From positions 1-18,737 of the forward strand of contig CAZYEY010000089.1 in assembly GCA_964646585.1 (NCBI GenBank): a stretch of DNA of 18,737 nucleotides. Reading direction: 5' to 3'. The position numbers and the translations under genes are program-made. The DNA comes from PFJX01 sp964646585 (GTDB lineage: Bacteria; Pseudomonadota; Gammaproteobacteria; Burkholderiales; Thiobacillaceae). Of the stretch, positions 7,741-14,374 are shown piece by piece; the stretch's first letter is position 1, and every line of letters starts with the position of its first letter. The notes below the pieces were generated by a model that saw only the letters and a list, made by a program, of their open reading frames with translations, did no database searches and was not told where the DNA came from.

Positions 7741-9024
7741 TCAGTTCAGGGAAGCGAGATTGGTGTTCCGCAGCAATTCCAGGCGCTGCACCATCTGTCT
7801 GGATCCAGCCATGAACTGGTTCCTGGCGCGGGCATCCAGCGGATAGGACGTGGGCAGCTTCAACGCCAGAGGATCCTTTTGCACCCCGCCCACGCGGAAT
7901 TCATAGTGCAGGTGGGGCCCAGTGGCCAGACCCGTGGCGCCCACATAGCCGATGATCTGGCCCTGGGAGACCCGCGCCCCTTGCCTGATGCCCTTGCCGA
8001 AGCGGGACAGATGGCCGTAAGCGCTGCTGTAGGTGCCCTGGTGGTTGAGTATCACCAGATTGCCATAGCCCCCCTGTTGGCCGGCGAATTTCACCACCGA
8101 GTCGGCGATGGCGCGCACCGGCGTGCCCGTTGGGGCGGCGTAATCGATGCCCTTGTGGGCGCGCCATTCCTTTAGGACCGGGTGGTAACGGGCGTTGGAG
8201 AAGCCCGAGGAGATTCGTGTGAAAGGCATGGGCGATTTCAGGAAGGCGCGCTTCATACTCTGGCCGTCCGGTGTGAAGTAGCCCTCCCGCCCCTGGGCAT
8301 CCTTGAAATACAGGGCGCGGTGGACCTTGCCCTGGTTGACGAACTCGGCGGCCATCAGACGGCCGGTCTTGACCAACTGGCCATCGAAGTACAGGGCCTC
8401 GTAGACCAGGGAGAAGTGGTCACCCCGGCGCAGATCGCGGTGGAAATCGATGTCGCCGGAAAAGGCCTCGGCCATTTCCGAGGCGATGCGGTCCGGCACG
8501 TCCGCCGCGTCGGTGGCGCCGAACAGGGAGCCCTGGATCTTGCCGGAACGCATGATGAGCCGGGATTCCAGCGCCACCTGGCGTTGCTCGGCTTTGAGTT
8601 GGCCGCCGGCGCGGGTGACGGAAACCAGGCTTTCGTCTGAAGCCAGATAGCGGAACAGCAGGAGTTGGCCGCCGGAACTCACCCGGGCCAACACGGTGCG
8701 GCCGGGCACGAGCCGGGCCAAAGCCTTGGTTTCCCGGGCTGCATCGAGAAAAGCGCGGGTATCCGCCGCGTTCACCCCCAGCCGGGACAACAGGCCGGGC
8801 AGGGAGTCCCCCCGGCCAATGCGCTCCTCGCGCCAGAAATCGAAACTGCCGCTGTCGGTGGGCTTGGCCTCGGGCAACGTCAGGGCTTCGACGATGGTTT
8901 CCCGGGGGATCCGCTCGGTGGTGGTGTCGGGGGCGATGCCGAATGCGGCGACGACGCCCAGCAGGGGCAGGGTGGCCAGGGCCAGCAGGAGGCGTTTGCG
9001 GATGGAGCGCGGTGCTTGGATCAT
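7741..9024 (-). CDS. M23-family peptidoglycan endopeptidase (MepM/YebA-like)
   Basis: This encodes 427 residues. A short cytoplasmic start with R-K-R-L-L-L and a hydrophobic helix (about 10-30) indicates a signal anchor or uncleaved signal peptide, so it should act in the periplasm. Residues about 65-230 resemble the OapA/LysM-like N-terminal region of MepM proteins. The C-terminal LytM/M23 domain has all zinc ligands: H290 and D294 in H-K-G-I-D, and H371 and H373 in H-L-H-Y-E. The 290-to-371 spacing equals that of LytM (210-291). It probably cleaves peptidoglycan cross-links during wall growth; exact bond specificity is not visible. The gene is divergent from the DUF1631-like gene across 140 nt and convergent with zapD. 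Confidence 0.92.
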   Translation of the reverse strand: MIQAPRSIRKRLLLALATLPLLGVVAAFGIAPDTTTERIPRETIVEALTLPEAKPTDSGSFDFWREERIGRGDSLPGLLSRLGVNAADTRAFLDAARETKALARLVPGRTVLARVSSGGQLLLFRYLASDESLVSVTRAGGQLKAEQRQVALESRLIMRSGKIQGSLFGATDAADVPDRIASEMAEAFSGDIDFHRDLRRGDHFSLVYEALYFDGQLVKTGRLMAAEFVNQGKVHRALYFKDAQGREGYFTPDGQSMKRAFLKSPMPFTRISSGFSNARYHPVLKEWRAHKGIDYAAPTGTPVRAIADSVVKFAGQQGGYGNLVILNHQGTYSSAYGHLSRFGKGIRQGARVSQGQIIGYVGATGLATGPHLHYEFRVGGVQKDPLALKLPTSYPLDARARNQFMAGSRQMVQRLELLRNTNLASLN

Positions 9025-9100
9025 GCTCTATGACTCCCTGTGCTGTTCCTGAAAAAACCCGCGAAGGTTAGCAGGATTGGGTATCGGGAAAAAGCTGAGC

Positions 9101-9129
9101 ATTCTTTAATCTAAACATCCGCCTGTCAC
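9101..9129 (-). promoter_or_regulatory. possible sigma70 promoter for the M23 peptidase
   Basis: On the - strand GTGACA (9129-9124) is followed after 17 nt by AAGAAT (9106-9101), 5/6 and 4/6 matches to the -35 and -10 consensus. It sits in the 140-nt divergent space (9025-9164), about 77 nt before the peptidase ATG. I saw no comparably good promoter for the divergent gene. Consensus matches of this quality can occur by chance. Confidence 0.3.
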
Positions 9130-9164
9130 CACTGATACTGGCCCGAACCCGTATCATCACCACC

Positions 9165-9902
9165 ATGCACGACACTGCTCCCACCGAACGCGAAGTCCTC
9201 GACCGCATACGCCAGGAAATGGAAAAGCATCTCCTGGAAAACCAGGCCCCCGAGGATGTGCATGAATTCCTGGTCACCCACTGGTCCCGGCTCATGACCG
9301 GCATCTTCATGGCCAAGGGCAACCAGGATGCGGACTGGAATGCCGGCTGGGATACCGTCAATGCCTTGCTGTGGAGCCTTTCCCCCAAGCATGGACGGCA
9401 GGAAACCGAAAAGATGCTGCGCATGCTGCCCAGGATCCTGGCCCGGCTCCAGGAAGGCTGCGCCGCCATGGCCATGCCCTCCGGGGAGCGGGATGCGTTC
9501 TTCGAGCGCCTTGCGATGATGCACGCTGCCGTGGCCCGGGCCGGCCTCAAGTACAAAGCGGTTCCGGAGCCGGGCGTGACCCGGATGGGAGACCTGGATG
9601 ACGCGGAGAATCGGGCCGGACTCGCCGAATTGAGCCAGCCCGCCGCCGATCCGCCTGCATCCCGGCCCGGGGCGGGATGCGCCCCTCTGGATGCCCTGCC
9701 CGACCTGAAGGCCGGGGACCGGGTGCGCTTTCACCTGGCCAAGGAAGAGCGCACCCTCATCCTCAATTGGGTCAGCCCCGTGGGTGGGATGTACATGTTC
9801 GCCAACGATCAGGGGCTGGATGCCCTGACTCTGACCCGCGCCCGGCTGGAGGAACGATTCCGGGCCGGAACCGCTTGCCTGGCCGAAACGGTCAAGGGCT
9901 GA
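9165..9902 (+). CDS. Short DUF1631-family protein: C-terminal module only
   Basis: This encodes 245 residues. Two blocks resemble the C-terminal third of the DUF1631 family, whose full-length members are about 700-800 residues. Block one, roughly 28-125, is helical with F-L-V-T-H-W, an A-W/D-W-N-A-G-W-D-T-V stretch, L-L-W-S-L near 68-72, the L-P-R-I-L-A-R-L-Q-E-G helix, and F-F-E-R-L-A-M-M-H. Block two, roughly 176-236, is a small beta domain with L-K-A-G-D-R-V-R-F, L-N-W-V-S-P-V-G-G-M-Y-M-F-A-N and R-L-E-E-R-F-R-A-G, similar in layout to a PilZ-like barrel. A low-complexity proline/alanine linker lies between (about 155-175). Start ATG 9165 lacks a clear Shine-Dalgarno. Its 3' end overlaps the convergent radical SAM gene by 11 nt. 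Function unknown; family reasonably sure. Confidence 0.8.
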   Translation: MHDTAPTEREVLDRIRQEMEKHLLENQAPEDVHEFLVTHWSRLMTGIFMAKGNQDADWNAGWDTVNALLWSLSPKHGRQETEKMLRMLPRILARLQEGCAAMAMPSGERDAFFERLAMMHAAVARAGLKYKAVPEPGVTRMGDLDDAENRAGLAELSQPAADPPASRPGAGCAPLDALPDLKAGDRVRFHLAKEERTLILNWVSPVGGMYMFANDQGLDALTLTRARLEERFRAGTACLAETVKG

Positions 9903-10737
9903 CCCTGGCGCGCAGCCCCAGCGCCTCGATCCGTCCGCCCAGATCCTCCAGCCACCCGGCGGGCAGTCCACCCAGTCGTCCCGCTTCCGGTTGCAAGGAA
10001 GGACGGGCCAGGCCATACAGCAGCACCCCCGCGAGATCGGGGATTTCCCTCCGGCAGCGTTCCAGCATGGCCAGATAGGCTGCCATCTCACCGACGTCGG
10101 GCGGCAGGCCGTCCAGGGTGAAAAAGCAGCTCTGGATCCAGGTGGGGCACAGGCTCGCCACGCGCTTGAGGCGCTGGAAATGCCGCTCCGGATCGGTTCC
10201 GGTGTCGTTGACCAGGCTCATGCCCGCCTGGGTGACCCGGTCGAACTTGAACCAGACTTCGCCGTTCAGTCGGGCCATGGCGCGGATGCCGGCCTGGACA
10301 CCGGCCTTGTGGGCGAGGCTGCCGTTGGTGATGAGAACCAGCTTGATGCGCCCGGCCAGGTTCAGGTCTGAGAGAACGCGGCCGATCAGGTCCACCACCT
10401 GGGGAAACTCGGCGGCGCTGGTGGGCTCGCCGTTGCCTGAAAGCGCCACGTCGTTGAGCCGGCGCATGTCCTCGGGTACCTGGCGGGCGAGGAAATCGCC
10501 CTTCACGATATCCGTCAGCAGGGCACCCAGTTCCGTCTCCAGCCGGGCCAGGTCGATGGGGGGCGGGCCGCCCCGCTTGAGGTCGGGCACCTGGCAGTAG
10601 ATGCAGCGCCAGTTGCAGGCGTTGTTGGGGTTCAGGTTCACCCCCACGGAGACGCCGCCGGCGCGGCGGGACACCACCGGGTAGACGTAAGTCAGGCCGG
10701 CCGAGTCGCGATCGTGGTTGCGGGTGGTGAGAGCCAT
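9892..10737 (-). CDS. Radical SAM protein, function unassigned (COG0731-like)
   Basis: This encodes 281 residues from ATG 10737. The radical SAM cluster motif is C41-x3-C45-x2-C48 (C-N-W-R-C-I-Y-C), after the V-G-V-N-L-N-P strand. The GNGEPT motif that contacts SAM follows, then K-L-V-L-I-T-N-G-S and V-W-F-K-F-D-R in TIM-barrel order. There is no extra C-terminal cysteine cluster, so a second iron-sulfur site is unlikely. The pattern is closest to uncharacterised 'Fe-S oxidoreductase' proteins near the wyosine-synthesis (TYW1-like) group, but I would not assign a substrate. An alternative ATG at 10764 would add nine residues and overlap mutY; 10737 is preferred. The mutY start is 25 nt away, divergent. 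Confidence 0.85.
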   Translation of the reverse strand: MALTTRNHDRDSAGLTYVYPVVSRRAGGVSVGVNLNPNNACNWRCIYCQVPDLKRGGPPPIDLARLETELGALLTDIVKGDFLARQVPEDMRRLNDVALSGNGEPTSAAEFPQVVDLIGRVLSDLNLAGRIKLVLITNGSLAHKAGVQAGIRAMARLNGEVWFKFDRVTQAGMSLVNDTGTDPERHFQRLKRVASLCPTWIQSCFFTLDGLPPDVGEMAAYLAMLERCRREIPDLAGVLLYGLARPSLQPEAGRLGGLPAGWLEDLGGRIEALGLRARVSP

Positions 10738-10762
10738 GGGCCGATTCTGGCACACTCCGGCC

Positions 10763-11812
10763 ATGACCCCGGATTTCGCCTCCCGCCTCGTCGCCTGGCA
10801 GCGTGCCCATGGCCGCCACGACCTGCCCTGGCAGGCAAGCCGGGATCCCTACCCGGTCTGGCTGTCGGAAATCATGTTGCAGCAGACCCGGGTGGACACG
10901 GTGATTCCCTACTTCCGCCGCTTCCTGGCCAGCTTTCCCGACATCGCCACCCTGGCCGCCGCCGGGGAGGACGCGGTCCTCGCCCATTGGGCCGGTCTGG
11001 GCTACTACAGTCGGGCGCGCAACCTGCACGCGGCGGCCCGGCGCATCGTCGCCGATCACGGTGGCCGCTTCCCTGAGGCTATGTCGGCCATCCTGGCTCT
11101 GCCCGGCATCGGCCGTTCCACCGCCGCCGCCATCGCCGCTTTCGCCTTCGGTCAGCGCCGGGCCATCCTGGACGGCAACGTCAAGCGGGTGCTGGCCCGG
11201 GTGTTCGGCATCGAAGGCTGGCCCGGCGACAAGGCGGTGGAAAACCGGCTGTGGGCTCTGGCGGAAGCCCTGCTGCCAAAGACGGAAATCCGTGCCTATA
11301 CCCAGGGCCTCATGGACCTGGGGGCCGCCCTGTGCACCCGGGGCCGGCCCCGCTGCGACGTCTGTCCCTTCCGGGACGATTGCATGGCCAACCGGGAAGG
11401 CCGGCAGCGGGAACTGCCGGGACCCCGACCGCGCAAGGCCATTCCGGAACGCTCCGTGGCCATGCTGGTGCTCTGCCGGCCGGGCCAGGTGCTGCTGGAA
11501 AAGCGGCCACCCACGGGCATCTGGGGCGGCCTGTGGAGCCTGCCGGAATGCGGGGAGGCCGACGATCCCGTGGCGGCGGCCCGCCGCCTGGGCTATGGGG
11601 TCATGGACGCCACCGAACTGCCGGGTTTCACCCATGCCTTCACCCATTTCCGCCTCTTCATCCGGCCCTGGGCACTCCCGGTGGCCGCCGTGCCGGCACT
11701 GGAGGAGCCGGGCCGCCTCTGGCTCGATCTGGACGATCTGGAAGGCGCCGCCCTGCCCACGCCGATACGCCGCATCCTGGACAGTCTCGTCGCCGTTCAG
11801 ACAGGCTGCTAG
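10763..11812 (+). CDS. mutY: A/G-specific adenine glycosylase MutY
   Basis: This encodes 349 residues, matching the ~350 of E. coli MutY, which removes adenine mispaired with 8-oxoguanine. Catalytic E36 lies in S-E-I-M-L-Q-Q-T and D137 in I-L-D-G-N-V. The helix-hairpin-helix L-P-G-I-G-R-S-T spans 113-120. The [4Fe-4S] ligands C191, C198, C201 and C207 have the family C-x6-C-x2-C-x5-C spacing. The C-terminal NUDIX-like 8-oxoG recognition domain (from about 230) carries W-G-G-L-W-S-L-P-E and F-T-H-A-F-T-H-F. The open frame extends upstream to 10718, but ATG 10763 fits homologues. It is divergent from the radical SAM gene, and its stop overlaps the stop of the convergent LysR gene. Confidence 0.96.
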   Translation: MTPDFASRLVAWQRAHGRHDLPWQASRDPYPVWLSEIMLQQTRVDTVIPYFRRFLASFPDIATLAAAGEDAVLAHWAGLGYYSRARNLHAAARRIVADHGGRFPEAMSAILALPGIGRSTAAAIAAFAFGQRRAILDGNVKRVLARVFGIEGWPGDKAVENRLWALAEALLPKTEIRAYTQGLMDLGAALCTRGRPRCDVCPFRDDCMANREGRQRELPGPRPRKAIPERSVAMLVLCRPGQVLLEKRPPTGIWGGLWSLPECGEADDPVAAARRLGYGVMDATELPGFTHAFTHFRLFIRPWALPVAAVPALEEPGRLWLDLDDLEGAALPTPIRRILDSLVAVQTGC

Positions 11813-12702
11813 GGCTGGCCCGCCAGCCTCCCGGCCAGGAAGTCCACCAGGGCCCGCACCCTCCGGGACAGATGGCGGGTGGGCGGATACACGGCGTAGG
11901 CGTTCACCTGGGGCCAGGCGTGGTCGGTCAGCAGGGGGACCAGCTGGCCGGTCCGGATGGCCTCGTCCAGGTAGAAGGTGGGATGCAGGATGATGCCCTG
12001 GCCGGCGATGGCCGCCCGGGTCAGGAATTCGCCGTTGTTGGCGCGCAGCCGGACCGGAACCTTCACGCTGCCGGGCTGGCCCTCCGGGCCGATGAAATTC
12101 CAGGTGTCCGGGTTCGCCAGGTTGCTGTAGACCAGGGCCTCGTGTCCGGCCAGATCGGCGGCCTGGGCCGGGATGCCACAGCGGGCCAGATAGTCCGGGC
12201 TGGCGCACAGGGCGCTGGGGACCGGGGCCAGCCGGCGGGCGATGAGGCTGGAATCCGGCAGCCGGGCCACGCGGATGGCCAGGTCGAAGCCTTCCTGCAT
12301 GAGGTCGATTTGGCGGTCGTTGAAATCCAGGTCCAACTCCACCGCCGGGTGCAAGGCCATGAATTCGGTGATGAGCGGCCCCACGTGCCGGATGCCGTAG
12401 GCCAGGGGCAGCGCCACCTTGAGCCGGCCCTGCAGGGCGCCGTGGGCCTGGGAGACGGACTGCTCCGCTTCCTCCAGGTCGGCCAGGATGTTTTTCGCCC
12501 GCTCGTGGAAGGCGCGGCCGCTGTCGGTGAGGGTGAGGCGGCGGGTGGTGCGGCGCAGGAGCTGGGCCCCCAGCCGCCCCTCCAGGTCCGCCAAGCGCCG
12601 GCTGACGGCGGACTTGGCCACGCCCAGGCGTTCCGCCGCGGCGCTGATGCCGCCGCTGTCCACCACGGCCACGAACATGCTCAGGTCGGCGAAGCGGTCC
12701 AT
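11809..12702 (-). CDS. LysR-family transcriptional regulator (CrgA-like)
   Basis: This encodes 297 residues from ATG 12702, which has a GGAG with 5-nt spacing on the - strand; the frame also has an ATG at 12723 without such a site. The N-terminal winged helix-turn-helix spans about 1-60, with S-A-A-A-E-R-L-G-V-A-K-S-A-V-S-R-R-L at 20-37. The effector-binding domain (about 88-290) follows. The family layout is that of LTTRs of the CrgA/PA2010 type, which often control a divergent oxidoreductase gene. Here the divergent gene is azoR-like, starting 119 nt away, so autorepression plus activation or repression of azoR-pirin is the natural inference. The ligand is unknown. The stop codon shares the palindrome CTAG (11809-11812) with the mutY stop. 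Confidence 0.93.
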   Translation of the reverse strand: MDRFADLSMFVAVVDSGGISAAAERLGVAKSAVSRRLADLEGRLGAQLLRRTTRRLTLTDSGRAFHERAKNILADLEEAEQSVSQAHGALQGRLKVALPLAYGIRHVGPLITEFMALHPAVELDLDFNDRQIDLMQEGFDLAIRVARLPDSSLIARRLAPVPSALCASPDYLARCGIPAQAADLAGHEALVYSNLANPDTWNFIGPEGQPGSVKVPVRLRANNGEFLTRAAIAGQGIILHPTFYLDEAIRTGQLVPLLTDHAWPQVNAYAVYPPTRHLSRRVRALVDFLAGRLAGQP

Positions 12703-12732
12703 AAGTTCTCCATACATGAACAATGAGTTGTA

Positions 12733-12761
12733 AATCTATGCCTTTATCCGTGGATTGTTAA
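12733..12761 (-). promoter_or_regulatory. candidate promoter of the LysR gene
   Basis: On the - strand TTAACA (12761-12756) and TAGATT (12738-12733) are 17 nt apart, reasonable sigma70 -35 and -10 elements. A start point near 12726 would give a 5' leader of about 24 nt that contains the GGAG ribosome site. The -35 element lies inside the palindrome at 12754-12771, which would allow autoregulation. Confidence 0.45.
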
Positions 12762-12771
12762 CAACAACAAT
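12754..12771. promoter_or_regulatory. palindromic candidate LysR operator between lysR and azoR
   Basis: ATTGTT and AACAAT are perfect inverted arms spaced by six bases, and the inner TTGTTAACAA (12755-12764) is itself a perfect 10-bp palindrome. It is AT-rich in an otherwise GC-rich region, lies in the 119-nt divergent space and fits the interrupted-dyad type (T-N11-A-like) of LysR sites. A second, weaker dyad, ACAA-N4-TTGT, is at 12720-12731. Assignment to the LysR protein is inference from position. Confidence 0.5.
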
Positions 12772-12821
12772 GGAATCCAGGCCCCGCGCCTTGCGAATCC
12801 CTCAACTTCCGGAGCACAGAA

Positions 12822-13466
12822 ATGCCCAACAACCAGCCTTCCCAAGCTTCTGTCCTGAACGTCCTGCGCGTCGATGCCAGCGGTCGTGAAAGCGGCTCCA
12901 CCACCCGCGCCCTGGCCGACCTCATCGTCCAGGGCCTGGCCGCCCGCGGCCCGGTCCGGGTAATCGGCCGCGATGTGGCCAAGGGTCTGCCCTTCGTCGA
13001 CGAGCCCTGGATCGCCGCCAACTTCACCGACCCGGACCAGCGGGACGAGGCCAAGCGCGCCGTCCTCGCCCGATCCGACGAACTGGTGCGGGAGGTGATG
13101 GAGGCTGACCTGCTGCTCATCAGCGTCCCCCTCTACAACTTCAGCGTTCCTGCCAGCCTCAAGGCCTGGATCGACCAGATTGCCCGGGCCCGCCTGACCT
13201 TCCGCTATACCGAGCATGGCCCGGAAGGGCTGCTCAAGGGCAAGCAGGCCATCCTGGTAGTGGCCACCGGCGGCACACCGGTGGAAGGGGCCATGGACTT
13301 CGCCACGCCCTGGCTGAAGCATGTGCTGGGCTTCCTGGGCATCGGCGATGTGGAAGTGGTCGCCGCCGAACGCCAGATGATCCAGGGCGATGGAGCCCGG
13401 ACCCAAGCCCAGGCCCGCATCGAGTCCCTGCTGAATGCCCGGGGGCCGGTCCGGGCCGCGGCCTGA
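12822..13466 (+). CDS. azoR: FMN-dependent NADH:quinone/azo oxidoreductase (AzoR/AcpD family)
   Basis: This encodes 214 residues of a flavodoxin-like fold. The first strand and phosphate loop are V-L-R-V-D-A-S-G-R with S-G-S-T-T-R (about 20-29). The FMN-contact motif P-L-Y-N-F-S-V-P-A-S-L-K-A-W-I-D spans 103-118, and L-K-G-K-Q-A-I-L-V-V-A-T-G-G (138-151) is the typical second FMN loop. AzoR enzymes are homodimeric NAD(P)H reductases that reduce quinones by two electrons and also azo dyes; protection from quinone or thiol stress is their likely natural role. A GGAG at 12811-12814 has ideal 7-nt spacing to the ATG. Pirin follows after 59 nt on the same strand, and the LysR regulator is divergent. 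Confidence 0.9.
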   Translation: MPNNQPSQASVLNVLRVDASGRESGSTTRALADLIVQGLAARGPVRVIGRDVAKGLPFVDEPWIAANFTDPDQRDEAKRAVLARSDELVREVMEADLLLISVPLYNFSVPASLKAWIDQIARARLTFRYTEHGPEGLLKGKQAILVVATGGTPVEGAMDFATPWLKHVLGFLGIGDVEVVAAERQMIQGDGARTQAQARIESLLNARGPVRAAA

Positions 13467-13510
13467 GGGGAATTCCGGAACCAGCACCCGGCCATCCACA
13501 ACGAATGTCC

Positions 13511-13517
13511 ATCGAGG
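13511..13517 (+). promoter_or_regulatory. ribosome binding site deciding the pirin start
   Basis: GAGGAGA-type Shine-Dalgarno lies about 7 nt before the ATG at 13526. The earlier in-frame ATG at 13505 has no such site, and the family starts at the M-T-L-R-x-I position, so 13526 is the start. Confidence 0.6.
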
Positions 13518-13525
13518 AGACCACC

Positions 13526-14374
13526 ATGACACTCCGTTCCATCCGCCAACGGGTCCAGACCCACGCCGTCTCCGAAGGCGCGGGCGTCACCGTCCACCGC
13601 AGCATCGGCACGCCGGCTCTCAGGAACCTGGATCCGTTCCTCATGCTGGATCACTTCGGCAGCGATGACCCGGATGAGTACATCGCCGGCTTCCCCGACC
13701 ATCCCCACCGGGGCTTCGTCACCTTCACCTACATGCTGGCCGGCCACATGGAACACCGGGACAGCATGGGCAATCGGGGCGATCTGGTCGCCGGCGGCGC
13801 CCAGTGGATGAAGGCCGCTGCCGGCGTCATCCACTCGGAGATGCCCCAGCAGACCGAGGGCCGCATGGCGGGCTTCCAACTCTGGATCAACCTGCCTGCT
13901 GCCGAGAAGATGTCCGATCCGGCCTATCAGGAGTTCGGCCCGGATGCGGTGCCGGAGGTGACGGGGGACGGATCCAGGGTGCGGGTGCTGGTCGGCGAAT
14001 ACGCTGGCCGCCGGGGCATGGTGGAGGACCCTCATACCCAGGTGTTGTACCTGGACGTGGCCCTGGCCCCCGGCGCTGCGTTCCACCAGACGCTTCCCGC
14101 CGGCCACAACGTCTTCGTTTACGTATTCGAAGGCGATGCCGCCATCGCTGGCCAATCACTGCCGCGCCACAGCCTGGCCGTTCTGGGGGCGGGTGATGGC
14201 GTGGAGATCGTCGCCGGTGGCGAGGGCGCCCGGTTCATCCTGGTGGCTGGCCGGCCTTTGAACGAGCCCGTGGTCCAGTACGGCCCCTTTGTCATGAACA
14301 CCCGGGAGGAGATCGAGCAGGCCTTCCAGGACTACCACGCGGGCCGCCTGGCCCGGGCTGGAGCCGCCGGCTAA
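13526..14374 (+). CDS. Pirin family protein (bicupin)
   Basis: This encodes 282 residues, the normal pirin length. The N-terminal cupin holds the metal ligands H59 and H61 in P-D-H-P-H-R-G-F and H103 and E105 in G-V-I-H-S-E-M, matching the iron site of pirins. The second cupin (about 170-275) lacks metal ligands as usual. Bacterial pirins are iron proteins; some have quercetin 2,3-dioxygenase activity (YhaK/YhhW type), others act as redox-sensing regulators, and the sequence does not decide which. It lies 59 nt after azoR, probably co-transcribed under the LysR regulator, a pairing seen in other proteobacteria. The stop overlaps the fccB-like stop by 4 nt (14371-14374), convergent. Confidence 0.92.
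   Translation: MTLRSIRQRVQTHAVSEGAGVTVHRSIGTPALRNLDPFLMLDHFGSDDPDEYIAGFPDHPHRGFVTFTYMLAGHMEHRDSMGNRGDLVAGGAQWMKAAAGVIHSEMPQQTEGRMAGFQLWINLPAAEKMSDPAYQEFGPDAVPEVTGDGSRVRVLVGEYAGRRGMVEDPHTQVLYLDVALAPGAAFHQTLPAGHNVFVYVFEGDAAIAGQSLPRHSLAVLGAGDGVEIVAGGEGARFILVAGRPLNEPVVQYGPFVMNTREEIEQAFQDYHAGRLARAGAAG

Noticed and set aside
9060..9085. Possible terminator or attenuator on the - strand upstream of the M23 gene (AACC...GGTT followed by a T-run)
   Set aside because: Only about four base pairs can form in the stem, and its position 5' of the gene has no transcript to end except its own leader.
10088..12208. A 706-codon open frame on the - strand across the radical SAM, mutY and lysR genes
   Set aside because: It is a low-complexity Gly/Pro/Arg/Gln-rich shadow frame that crosses three well-supported genes.
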